Below, piece by piece: positions 48,218-56,481 of a stretch of DNA of 64,000 nt. The DNA is from an uncultured beta proteobacterium. Lineage in GTDB: Bacteria > Pseudomonadota > Gammaproteobacteria > Burkholderiales > Rhodocyclaceae. A program made the position numbers and the translations under genes. How positions within the stretch are numbered: the stretch's first letter is position 1; each line of letters opens with the position of its first letter. The stretch lies in NCBI GenBank assembly GCA_903908065.1, contig CAIVQO010000007.1:1-64000 (forward strand). Direction: 5' to 3'. The notes beneath the pieces were generated by a model. That model saw nothing but the letters and a program-made list of their open reading frames with translations. It was not told where the DNA came from and did no database searches.

Positions 48218-49365
48218 TACGAATCGCCGAAGATTTCGGGGTGGCTACGCTCCCAGATCGCCGCCAGTTTCGGGTCGCGCCGGGTGACTTCGGCGTGGTC
48301 CACGCGGCCGGTGCGGGTCATGTAGCTGTAGGCGAAATCGACCGGCGACAGCCGGATCAGCTCATCCATGCGCTCATACCAGCGGATGCTGGCGTTCGCC
48401 GCATCCCAGATCTTCTTCATCGGCGGCAGGCGCCGTTCCTGGTAAAGGGCCAGCGCCTCGCCGACGCTGCCGTTGTCGCGCAGGGCCTTCCACAGCGCGA
48501 TCGCATCCTCCATGGCCAGCCGGGTGCCGGAGCCGATGGAAAAATGCGCAGTGCGCAGGGCATCGCCCATCAGGACCACGTTGCCGAAGCTCCATTGCCG
48601 GTTCGATATCGCCGGAAACTGGCGCCAATAGGACTTGTTGGAAAGTATCGGCTCGCCCCCCAGGTCATTGGCGAACACCCGCTCGCAATGGCGGATCGTC
48701 TCGCCCTCGCCCATCGCGGCGAAGCCCGCCTTGTGCCAGGTGGCGTCGGTGACCTCGACCAGGAAGGTGCTCATGGTCGGGCTGTAGCGGTAATGGTGGG
48801 CGCAGAACACGCCATGTTCGGTCTCGCGGAAGGTCAGCGACAGGCTGTCGAAGACCTTGCTGGTACCGTACCAGATGAAGCGGTTGGGCCGCAGGTCGGT
48901 TTCGGTGCCAAAGCGCGCCTCGTTCTCGCTGCGCACCCAGGAAAAGGCACCGTTGGCGGCGACGATCAGGTCGGCGCCGGCCAGCGCCGGATCGTCGAGC
49001 GACGTCAGCTCGCTGTCGAAGGTGATCCTCACCCCCAGTGATTCGGCATGTGCGTAGAGCCGGCTGAGCAGTTCTAGGCGGCCGATGGCGGCAAAGCCGT
49101 TGCCGGTGATGGGCACCGCCGTATCGTTATGGACGATGGTCAGGTTGGGCCAGGTTTCCATCAAGGGCGTCAGCAACTGGTACATGGCCTCGTCGTCGGC
49201 ACGCAGGAACTCCAGCGCCCGATCGGAGAACACCACGCCGAAACCCCAGGTGGCGTCGCGCGGGCCGCGTTCGAACACCACGACATCGTGCGCCGGGTTC
49301 TCGCGCTTCATCAACGCCGCGAAATACAGGCCGGCAGGCCCACCACCAATGATGCGTATCTTCAT
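48214..49365 (-). CDS. FAD-dependent aryl-CoA monooxygenase (2-aminobenzoyl-CoA/salicylyl-CoA hydroxylase-like)
   Basis: 383 residues. Group A flavin monooxygenase: IIGGGPAGLYFAALMKRENP (FAD), FGVVFSDRALEFLRADDEA, DLIVAANGAFSWVR and the second FAD motif NVVLMGDALRTAHFSIGSGT. The N-terminus matches the monooxygenase half of bifunctional 2-aminobenzoyl-CoA monooxygenase/reductase and salicylyl-CoA 5-hydroxylase, which carry an old-yellow-enzyme domain of similar size behind it. Here the protein ends after the monooxygenase part (EIFGDSY). Its ATG overlaps the ligase stop by 4 bp. The two separate OYE genes downstream could supply the reductase function. Confidence 0.88.
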   Translation of the reverse strand: MKIRIIGGGPAGLYFAALMKRENPAHDVVVFERGPRDATWGFGVVFSDRALEFLRADDEAMYQLLTPLMETWPNLTIVHNDTAVPITGNGFAAIGRLELLSRLYAHAESLGVRITFDSELTSLDDPALAGADLIVAANGAFSWVRSENEARFGTETDLRPNRFIWYGTSKVFDSLSLTFRETEHGVFCAHHYRYSPTMSTFLVEVTDATWHKAGFAAMGEGETIRHCERVFANDLGGEPILSNKSYWRQFPAISNRQWSFGNVVLMGDALRTAHFSIGSGTRLAMEDAIALWKALRDNGSVGEALALYQERRLPPMKKIWDAANASIRWYERMDELIRLSPVDFAYSYMTRTGRVDHAEVTRRDPKLAAIWERSHPEIFGDSY

Positions 49366-51011
49366 GCGCCCGCCTTTTCCGTTTCCATCTTTGCCGCAAT
49401 GGTTTCGCGCAGCGTCCGCTTGAGGATCTTGCCCACCGGGCTCAGCGGAAACTCCTTCACCACCTCCAGGCGCTCGGGCAGCTTGAAGCTGGCGATCTGC
49501 TGCCCGCGCAGGAAGCCGATCAATTCGTCGAAGCCCAGCGTCGCGCCCTCCTTGGTAATCACGAAGGCGCAGGCCTTCTCGCCGAACACCGGGTCCGGCA
49601 TCGCCACCAGGGTCACGGCCTTCACCGCGGGATGGCGGAAGATCAGGTTCTCGACCTCCTCGCAGCTGATCTTCTCGCCGCCGCGGTTGATCAGGTCCTT
49701 GCGCCGGCCTTCGGTGAACACATGGCGGCCCTGCTTCCTGACGATGTCGCCCATGCGGTAGTAGCCGTCAGGCGTGAAGGCCTCGGCCTGCTTTTCCGGC
49801 GCCCGGTAGTAGCCCTGGATGGTGTAAGGCCCGCGCGTCACCAGTTCGCCAGGCTCGCCATCGGGAATGTCCTTGCCGTCGTCGTCCACCACCCGGATCT
49901 CGTCGTCCTCGCAGACCGGGACGCCGGAACTGGTCAGCAGCAGCTCCTCGGGAGCATCCAGCGGCACCATGTTGATCAGGCCTTCCGCCGTGCCGTAGAT
50001 CTCCTGGGGCAGGCAGCCGAAGCGCTGGCGCATGCGCGCACGCAGTTCCGGCGCCAGGCGCGCGCCGCCGTTCTGGACCACCTTCAGCGAAGACAGGTCG
50101 AAACCCTCCGGCACCTCGGAGTTCAGCCAGTTCGAAATCAGCGGCACAACGGCGGCGATCGCGCTGACATGCTCGCGCTGCACCAGGGAGAACACCTCGG
50201 CCGCGTCGCCAGATGCCGCCAGCACCACCGTGCCGCCGTAATAGAAGCAGCCGAGCATGCCGGGCGAGGCCAGGTTGTAGTTGTGGCCCAACGGCAGGAT
50301 GGCCATGAACACGGTGGCCTCGTCAAAGCCGCCGGCACGGCCGCACAGGCGCGCATTGAGCACATAGTCGTCGTGGGTGCGCGGGATCAGCTTCGACAGA
50401 GAAGTCGTGCCGCCCGAGAGCAGCATGGTCGCCACCTCGGACGGATCTGGCCTGACGTCGGCCAGGCGGCGGTCCGCTTCGGCCTCGTCCAGCGACGCGG
50501 CGAGCATCGCGCGCAGGTCATGCTGCCCCGGCCCCGGCTCGCCGACGACGAATACCGCCACGCCGGGCCGTTCGCCGCAAACTTCGCGCGCCATTTCGCG
50601 GTAATCGAAATTGCCCAGGCGGTCCGGGATCAGGTAGGCCGTGGCCCCCGAGGCCGAGAGGAAGTGGCGAATCTCGCTGTGCCGGTGCGCGCGCAGTGCC
50701 GTCACCGGGATCGCGCCGATGCGGGTCAGGGCGAAATAGGCGAAAACGAACTCAGGACCGTTGGGCAGTTGCATCACCACGCGATCGCCCGGCTTGATGC
50801 CCATGGCGACGAAGCCACAGGCCAGGCGCCGGTAGCCCGCCACCAGTTCGGCGTAGGACAGCCGCAGTTCGCCGCTGACCAGGGCCGTCTTGCCGGGATG
50901 GCGCGCGGCGCTGCGATCGAGCAGTTGCGGAATCGTGATGCGTTCCCACCAGCCACGCCGGCGGTAGTCAGCCGCCACCTCGGCGGGCCAGGGCACGCAG
51001 CCTTCGAGCAT
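49362..51011 (-). CDS. Aryl-AMP/CoA ligase (2,3-dihydroxybenzoate-AMP or salicylate ligase-like)
   Basis: 549 residues from ATG 51011, with AAGGAGG 8 bases before it; the frame beyond is not supported. EntE/DhbE-like start: GCVPWPAEVAADYRRRGWW, SYAELVAGYRRLACGF, MLLSGGTTSLSKLIPRTHDD (P-loop), IYGTAEGLINMVPLD, GYYRMGDIVRKQGRHVFTEG, RKDLINRGGEKISCEEVE and Lys in SPVGKILKRTLRE. The hydroxy acid pocket class suggests salicylate, dihydroxybenzoate or aminobenzoate. It starts the operon with the monooxygenase, so its thioester is probably the monooxygenase substrate. Divergent from the LysR gene. Confidence 0.88.
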   Translation of the reverse strand: MLEGCVPWPAEVAADYRRRGWWERITIPQLLDRSAARHPGKTALVSGELRLSYAELVAGYRRLACGFVAMGIKPGDRVVMQLPNGPEFVFAYFALTRIGAIPVTALRAHRHSEIRHFLSASGATAYLIPDRLGNFDYREMAREVCGERPGVAVFVVGEPGPGQHDLRAMLAASLDEAEADRRLADVRPDPSEVATMLLSGGTTSLSKLIPRTHDDYVLNARLCGRAGGFDEATVFMAILPLGHNYNLASPGMLGCFYYGGTVVLAASGDAAEVFSLVQREHVSAIAAVVPLISNWLNSEVPEGFDLSSLKVVQNGGARLAPELRARMRQRFGCLPQEIYGTAEGLINMVPLDAPEELLLTSSGVPVCEDDEIRVVDDDGKDIPDGEPGELVTRGPYTIQGYYRAPEKQAEAFTPDGYYRMGDIVRKQGRHVFTEGRRKDLINRGGEKISCEEVENLIFRHPAVKAVTLVAMPDPVFGEKACAFVITKEGATLGFDELIGFLRGQQIASFKLPERLEVVKEFPLSPVGKILKRTLRETIAAKMETEKAGA

Positions 51012-51087
51012 GTTCTCCTCCTTGTCGCCGGTGATCCGGTCTTGCAGGGTGTCCGCGCACTCTAGAACAAAATCGTGACCACTTGTA

Positions 51088-51115
51088 GTGAATGGCATCA
51101 ATACAGTACATTCAC
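51088..51115. promoter_or_regulatory. Inverted repeat in the LysR/ligase divergent region
   Basis: GTGAATG (51088-51094) and CATTCAC (51109-51115), perfect 7-bp arms with a 14-bp gap that contains ATACAGTAC. It lies 4-31 bases before the LysR start and 77 bases before the ligase start, the usual place of a LysR binding site that serves both genes. Confidence 0.6.
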
Positions 51116-51118
51116 GGC

Positions 51119-52021
51119 ATGAATATTGAAGACATCGACCTCAACCTGCTGCCGGTGTTTGCGGCGGTGTTGAACGAGGGCTCGATCAGCCGCGCCGCGG
51201 CCCGCCTCGACCTGTCCCAGCCGGCGGTGAGCAACGCCCTGGCGCGCCTGCGCAAGATCACCGGCGACCGCCTGTTCGTGCGCCTCGCCAATGGCGTGGT
51301 GCCGACACCGTATGCCGAATCCATCGCCGGGCCGATCTCGGCAGCCCTGGCCGCGATAAACGCATCCCTGGCCGGCCGCAAGGGCTTCGATCCGGCCAAT
51401 TCCGAACGCGACTTCGCGATCCACATCACCGACCTTGGCGAGGCTTTCTTCCTGCCGCGCCTGCTGGCGCGCCTGAACCGCATCGCGCCGCGGGTGCGTT
51501 TGCGCACCCTCGCCCTCTCCACGGACGAGGCGCGCGAAGCCCTGCGCAGCGGGGCGGCCGACCTGACCATCGGCAACCTGCCGGACTTCGCTGCCGGCTT
51601 CTACCAGCAGCGCCTGTTCCGCGACCGCTACGTCTGCATCGTCAGCCGCGACCATCCGAGCATAGGCGCACGGCTGACGGCGCGCCAGTTCGCCGCTGCC
51701 AGCCATGCGATTGCCATGCCCGGCGGTACCGGACACGGCATCATCGAACGCACGCTGGTCGCGCAGGGCCTGGAAAGCCGCATCGCGCTGCGGGTGCAGA
51801 ACTTCCTCGTCCTGCCCAGCATCGTCGCCGCCAGCGAACTGATCGCCATCGTTCCGCACAGCGTGGGCAGCCAGATCTCGCCCCGGGATGCGGTCAAACT
51901 GCTGCCGCTGCCGGTGGCCATTCCCCCTTTCGACGTCCGGCAATGCTGGCACGAGCGCTACCACGACGACCCCGGCCATCGCTGGCTGCGACAGCAGTTC
52001 GCGGAGCTTTACGGCAGTTAG
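51119..52021 (+). CDS. LysR family transcriptional regulator
   Basis: 300 residues from ATG 51119. N-terminal HTH: MNIEDIDLNLLPVFAAVL, GSISRAAARLDLSQPAVSN, ALARLRKITGDRLFVR. C-terminal effector domain of the PBP type with ADLTIGNLPDFAAGFYQQRL and VAASELIAIVPH. The form DLNLLPVF is typical of the NodD/NahR-like branch, which includes regulators of salicylate and nitroaromatic genes. Being divergent from the ligase and monooxygenase operon, it should activate those genes with an aromatic acid or its CoA ester as ligand (inference). Confidence 0.92.
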   Translation: MNIEDIDLNLLPVFAAVLNEGSISRAAARLDLSQPAVSNALARLRKITGDRLFVRLANGVVPTPYAESIAGPISAALAAINASLAGRKGFDPANSERDFAIHITDLGEAFFLPRLLARLNRIAPRVRLRTLALSTDEAREALRSGAADLTIGNLPDFAAGFYQQRLFRDRYVCIVSRDHPSIGARLTARQFAAASHAIAMPGGTGHGIIERTLVAQGLESRIALRVQNFLVLPSIVAASELIAIVPHSVGSQISPRDAVKLLPLPVAIPPFDVRQCWHERYHDDPGHRWLRQQFAELYGS

Positions 52022-52168
52022 CTGGCGGAACTCCGCGCAGCTTGGCCATCGTGCAGGGCACAAGTGAATCACGCTCCGGGATGCCGGATACCGGTTCAAG
52101 ACGGGGCTCCCGGCCAGTCGAGTAAAGTAAAATGTGGCTTTCAACCCGTCTCCAGTGGCTTTCAAATC

Positions 52169-53173
52169 ATGGCCGACTTCTTCAGGTGCCCCGCGTGCGG
52201 TTCCAGCAGCCCGGTAAATGGAACTCAGCCGACCAAATGCCCTGTCTGCCAAACCTCCCCTGCTGAATTTTCGATTACCTGCTCGGGCTGCAAGTAGGTA
52301 TCAAAAGGGCCCGAAATCGGCTCGCCAGGCTATTGCCCGAATTGCGGCGATCGCTACATGTTCCTGGTGGTCGCAACTCCGTCGGTGCCCCCGCTTGCCA
52401 AGCCCGCAGCACCACCGGCGAAGGCAACGATCGAGGAACCGCCGGCCGCCAGTCCGCAGGCCCAGCCCGCCCCGCCCACGGTGGCGACACCTGCTGCCGA
52501 AGCCGACTCGGGCAGCAACCTGCTGCTCCGGCTGAAGCAGCAGGCGGCAGAAAAGCTGGCCAGCGAAGCCAAACAAACCGGCCTGCAGCAGCAGCAGCAG
52601 AAGGCCGCGCTCAGCAAAGCCCTGTCGAACGCCTATGCCTACCTGTGCGATTTCACCAAGCAGGTCAATGTGCTCAAGCCGGAGTATCCGGGCGTCTACG
52701 TCCTCAGCGATCAGGCGAAATTCGATGCGCTTGCCTGGAAGGAAGGTTTTGCCGACTACCGGCTGGTTCCGGGAACGACAGAGGACAGGATGATCGAGCG
52801 CGTCACCCTGGGCTACACGCTGACGGGAAAAGATCCGATCATCGTCGAACGCGAACCCCCGAGAATCGAGTTGTTCGCCCGCTCTTTGCATGACAATGGC
52901 TTGAGCGCGGAAGTCACCGATTTCAAAAACAATCTTGGACGCGTCGCGCGCACCCGGTTCGCGATCAAACGCGAGATACGCGCCAGTCTCCTTCTTGTTG
53001 GAGACTACACGGCAGGGGACATGCGCCTGCGGATAACCAATGTGCAGCGCCTGGGATCGGAGGACTACCGCATTCCCGTCGATGAACTCACCCCAGCCGC
53101 CCTCGAAGAGATTGCATTACTGGTTCTTGGAGCCTCGAAGAAGTTCATCCAGCGCTTCAAGCGCGTGATCTGA
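52169..53173 (+). pseudogene. Zinc-ribbon protein gene interrupted by an in-frame TAG
   Basis: One reading frame runs from ATG 52169 to the stop at 53171-53173, broken only by TAG at 52295-52297. Before it: MADFFRCPACGSSSPVNG, KCPVCQTSPAEF, ITCSGCK. After it: VSKGPEIGSPGYCPNCGDRY, then a Pro/Ala-rich linker and a 190-residue C-terminal domain (LLLRLKQQAAEKLASEAK to KKFIQRFKRVI). The cysteine pairs CPAC, CPVC, CSGC and CPNC on both sides of the TAG form one zinc-ribbon region, so this was one gene of about 334 codons. Either a recent nonsense mutation, a sequencing error, or read-through. If inactive at the TAG, translation could restart at ATG 52358. Family not recognised. Confidence 0.72.
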
Positions 53174-53228
53174 ACGAGTTGACTTGGCCTGGTTGGACGC
53201 GCCCTTGCCGCAGCCGACGCGCCGATAG

Positions 53229-53254
53229 CAAAGTCGGCACTGGCGGCACGGCGA
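53229..53254 (-). repeat. Dispersed 26-bp repeat, intergenic
   Basis: Minus-strand reading TCGCCGT GC CGCCAGTGCCGACTTTG, two differences from the consensus. It lies in the 82-bp gap between the convergent zinc-ribbon gene and the hydrolase gene and touches neither by more than its edge. Confidence 0.65.
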
Positions 53255-53255
53255 G

Positions 53256-54026
53256 CTACAGGTTTTCAACGAAGCGCTCGATCGCCTCGATCACCGCCGG
53301 GGTCTGGTCCTTGTGCGCCGAATGGCGGCAGTCGGCCAGCTTGAGCAACTCGACGCTGCTTGAGTGGCGCGCGCCGGATGCGATGGCCTCGATCTGCGCC
53401 ATGCTGCCGTACTCGTCGTCCTCGCCCTGGATGGCAAGGATGGGGCAACGGATGCCGGGCAGGCAATCCTGGATGTTCCAGGCGCGGAATTCCGGGTGCA
53501 GCCAGATGTCATTCCAGCCGTAGAAGGTGCGGCGCACATCGCGGTGATACTTCCCGAGCTTGGCCGGCAGGTCGGTGGTTTCGAATGCCACCTTGGCGGC
53601 GGCAATGCTGCGAATCGAAATGTCCTCGACGAAGCAGTGCGGCGCCATCACCACCACGCCCGCCACCGGATGGCCGGCGCCGGCATGCAGCAGGGCAATC
53701 GATGCGCCGTCGGAATGGCCGACCAACACGGGGTTTTCGATCTCCAGCGCGGCCAGCAGTTGCGGCAGCGTGTCGCGCCCTTCGCGGTGCATGTAGTCGG
53801 TGCCGAAGGGGGCTTCGAGCACATCGGACTGGCCGTAGCCATGGCGCGAATACACCAGGGTGCGGCAACCCGTGGCATGAGCAAGGCGCGCCGGGAAATC
53901 GCGCCACATGGCCACCGAGCCGAGTCCCTCGTGCAGCAAAACCAGGGTCGGACGGTTGATCTGGTGCGCCGGAATCAGCTGGTATTCGAGGCTGTGGCCC
54001 CCGGCCGTGACGAATCCCAATTTCAT
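53256..54026 (-). CDS. Alpha/beta hydrolase
   Basis: 256 residues; the ATG overlaps the livF stop by 4 bp. Fold marks: LVLLHEGLGSVAMWRDFP (oxyanion region), SRHGYGQSDVL, the nucleophile elbow VGHSDGAS (Ser), GEDDEYGSM (probable acid Asp) and CRHSAHKDQ (catalytic His). It may be a thioesterase or ester hydrolase that goes with the transported aromatic compound; relatives often lie in aryl-CoA clusters. Last gene of the transporter operon. No secretion signal, so cytoplasmic. Confidence 0.87.
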   Translation of the reverse strand: MKLGFVTAGGHSLEYQLIPAHQINRPTLVLLHEGLGSVAMWRDFPARLAHATGCRTLVYSRHGYGQSDVLEAPFGTDYMHREGRDTLPQLLAALEIENPVLVGHSDGASIALLHAGAGHPVAGVVVMAPHCFVEDISIRSIAAAKVAFETTDLPAKLGKYHRDVRRTFYGWNDIWLHPEFRAWNIQDCLPGIRCPILAIQGEDDEYGSMAQIEAIASGARHSSSVELLKLADCRHSAHKDQTPAVIEAIERFVENL

Positions 54027-54736
54027 ACGCCGAGAAAACGGTGCATCAACTCCTGGTTTCCGGAAAGTTCGGCGGATTCTCCGGCGAACACCACCCGGCC
54101 TTTGACCAGCACCACGCTGCGATCGGCCAGCGCCATCACCGCACCGTAGTTCTTGTCCACGATCACCGTCGCGATGCCCGAGGCGCGGATGGTCTTGATG
54201 ATGCTCCAGATCTCCTTCGCTATCAGCGGCGCCAGGCCTTCCGTGGCCTCGTCGAGGATCAGCAGGTCGGGATTGGTCATCAGCGCGCGGCCGATGGTCA
54301 GCATCTGCTGCTCGCCGCCGGACAGTTGCGCCCCCCCGTTGCCCAGGCGCTCGCCGAGGCGGGGGAAGGTGTGCAGCACGCGCTCGTAGTCCCACTCGCG
54401 ACGGCCGTCGATGCCCGGCCGCGCGGCCATGATCAGGTTCTCGCGCACCGAGAGGTTGGGAAAGATGCCGCGGCCCTCGGGCACATAGGCGATGCCCTGG
54501 CGCGCAATCCGGTGCGGCTCGGCATGGGTCATGTCGACGCCGCGCACGCGCACGCTGCCCTGACGCGGACGCACCAGCCCGAGCATGGACTTGATCAGCG
54601 TGGTCTTGCCCATGCCGTTGCGTCCCATCAGGCCGATGGTTTCGCCCTTCCTCACCGTGAAATCGACGCCGTGCAGGATGTGGCTGGCGCCGTAGAAGCT
54701 GTGGAGGCCGTTGGCGTCGAGAATGTGTTCAGCCAT
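54023..54736 (-). CDS. livF: ABC transporter ATPase LivF
   Basis: 237 residues. Walker A GRNGMGKTT, signature LSGGEQQML, Walker B LLILDEATEGL and LivF-type length and C-terminus (GVVFAGESAEL-like VVFAGESAELSGNQEL). One of two ATPases of a branched-chain-amino-acid-type importer. Overlaps livG by 8 bp and the hydrolase gene by 4 bp. Aromatic acid import is the likely job, given the benzoate-CoA ligase nearby (inference). Confidence 0.93.
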   Translation of the reverse strand: MAEHILDANGLHSFYGASHILHGVDFTVRKGETIGLMGRNGMGKTTLIKSMLGLVRPRQGSVRVRGVDMTHAEPHRIARQGIAYVPEGRGIFPNLSVRENLIMAARPGIDGRREWDYERVLHTFPRLGERLGNGGAQLSGGEQQMLTIGRALMTNPDLLILDEATEGLAPLIAKEIWSIIKTIRASGIATVIVDKNYGAVMALADRSVVLVKGRVVFAGESAELSGNQELMHRFLGV

Positions 54737-55490
54737 GCAGCATCTCCTCGCCGCCGAGGTAGGCGGCCTGCACCGCCGGGCTGGCGCGCACCTGTTCCGG
54801 CGTGCCGGACTCGAGGACCTCGCCGTTGACCATCACGGTCAGCCGATGGGCGACGGCAAACACCGCATCCATGTCGTGCTCGATCAGCATGATGGCGTGG
54901 TCGGCGGTGAGCTTCTTGATCAGTTCGACCATGCGCTGCGATTCGTGCGGCCCCATGCCCGCCAGCGGCTCATCGAGCAGCAGCACGCGCGGCTGGGTAG
55001 CGAGGCACATGGCGATTTCGAGCTGGCGCTGCTCGCCGTGCGAGAGCGTGGCGGCCACCCGGCCGGCACGATGGCCCAGCCCGGCGGCGTCCAGCGCGGC
55101 GCTGGCGCGGGCATTGATTTCGGCATAGGCCTCGGCGCGACCGAAGACGCGCATGGCGTGGGGCGTGCGCGATTGCGCGGCAAGCCGGGCATTCTCGAAC
55201 ACGGTGAAGGGCAGGAAGATGTTGGTTTTCTGGTAGCTGCGGCCGACGCCCATGCGCGAGATCTGGTCGGAACTCAGCCCGGCGATGTCGCGCCCCTCCA
55301 GCACCACGCGGCCGGCGCTCGGCGGCAGGTCGCCCGAAAGCAGGTTGGTCAGCGTGGATTTGCCTGCGCCGTTGGGGCCGATCACGACATGGACCTCGCC
55401 GACCTGCAGGTCGAGCGAAACGTCGCTCACCGCGACCAGGCCGCCGAAGCGCTTGGTCAGGCCTTCGGTACGGAGGATGGGTTCAGCCAT
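54729..55490 (-). CDS. livG: ABC transporter ATPase LivG
   Basis: 253 residues. Walker A GPNGAGKST, signature LSHGEQRQLEIAM, Walker B LLLDEPLAGM, and the LivG-type region FGGLVAVSDVSLDLQVGEVH. Overlaps livM by 8 bp. Energises uptake together with LivF. Confidence 0.93.
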   Translation of the reverse strand: MAEPILRTEGLTKRFGGLVAVSDVSLDLQVGEVHVVIGPNGAGKSTLTNLLSGDLPPSAGRVVLEGRDIAGLSSDQISRMGVGRSYQKTNIFLPFTVFENARLAAQSRTPHAMRVFGRAEAYAEINARASAALDAAGLGHRAGRVAATLSHGEQRQLEIAMCLATQPRVLLLDEPLAGMGPHESQRMVELIKKLTADHAIMLIEHDMDAVFAVAHRLTVMVNGEVLESGTPEQVRASPAVQAAYLGGEEMLHG

Positions 55491-56481
55491 CGGCGCCCTC
55501 CTCGGCCTCGGCCTGCGGCTTGCGCCGGAAGCCGTTCATCAGCCCGGCCAGGCCTTGCGGCATATAAAGCGCGACCAGCATGATCAAGATGCCCATGGCC
55601 AGCTGCCAATGCTTGGCGGCGATGCCGAACCAGGCCTGGTTGGAAAGCACTTCCTGCAGCAGGACGAAGGCAAAGGCGCCGATCACCGCGCCGTGCAGCG
55701 TACCCATGCCGCCGAGAATCACCATCATCAGCACCATGCCGGACTGGTGCCAGGAAAGTATCTCGGGATTGACGAAACCGAACTGCACCGCCGCCAGGTA
55801 ACCGGAAAGCCCACCCAGCGCACCGCCCAGCGCGAAGCTCGCCAGCTGGTAGCGGAAAACGGGGAAGCCGAGCGCGCGCATGCGATGCTCGTTGACCTTG
55901 ATGCCGACCAGGGCGCGGCCGAAGCTGGACCCGAGGATGCGCCGCAGCAGGAAATACGTGGCGGCGGTGAAGAACAACACCAGCCAGTAGAACTGGTCCA
56001 GCTTTTCGAGGTTGACCAGCACCGTCTCGCCGAGGTTCATGGTCGGCTTGGCATAGATGTAGATGCCGTCGGAGCCGCCGCCGAGCTTGGTGTCGTGGAA
56101 CACGAAGAACAGCATCTGGGCAAACGCCAGCGTCACCATGATGAAGTAGATGCCGCGCGTGCGCAGCACCAGCAACCCGGTGACCAGGGCAAAGACGACG
56201 CAGATGCCGAGCGATGCCGGCAGCGTCCACCACAGGCTCGCCGCTTCGTATTTGGGGCCCATCAGGGCCAGGGCGTAACCGGCCAGGCCGAAATAGGCGG
56301 CGTGGCCGAAGCTGACCAATCCGGTGTAGCCGACCAGCAGGTCCAGGCTCATGGCGAAGATGGCCATGATCAGCACCTTGGTTACCAGCTGGGTGTAGAA
56401 GGTGCTCTCCAGCATCGGGAACAGGGCAAACAGGCCGACCACAACCCAGGGTAGCCAGCGGGAGAGTGCGCCGGAGTTCAT
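55483..56481 (-). CDS. livM: ABC transporter permease LivM
   Basis: 332 residues from ATG 56481, which shares one base with the livH stop. About nine hydrophobic segments; LivM marks are DLLVGYTGLVSFGHAAYFGL, LVLRTRGIYFIMVTLAFAQ, LVGIKVNEHRMRALGF and MVILGGMGTLHGAVIGAF (the EAA-like loop). Ends with a polar tail RKPQAEAEEGADG. Membrane partner of LivH. Confidence 0.92.
   Translation of the reverse strand: MNSGALSRWLPWVVVGLFALFPMLESTFYTQLVTKVLIMAIFAMSLDLLVGYTGLVSFGHAAYFGLAGYALALMGPKYEAASLWWTLPASLGICVVFALVTGLLVLRTRGIYFIMVTLAFAQMLFFVFHDTKLGGGSDGIYIYAKPTMNLGETVLVNLEKLDQFYWLVLFFTAATYFLLRRILGSSFGRALVGIKVNEHRMRALGFPVFRYQLASFALGGALGGLSGYLAAVQFGFVNPEILSWHQSGMVLMMVILGGMGTLHGAVIGAFAFVLLQEVLSNQAWFGIAAKHWQLAMGILIMLVALYMPQGLAGLMNGFRRKPQAEAEEGADG

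Noticed and set aside
51098-51110. Fourth copy of the GTATAC-class operator in the LysR gap
   Set aside because: CAATACAGTACAT agrees in only about 8 of 13 places and is better explained as the centre of the LysR inverted repeat.
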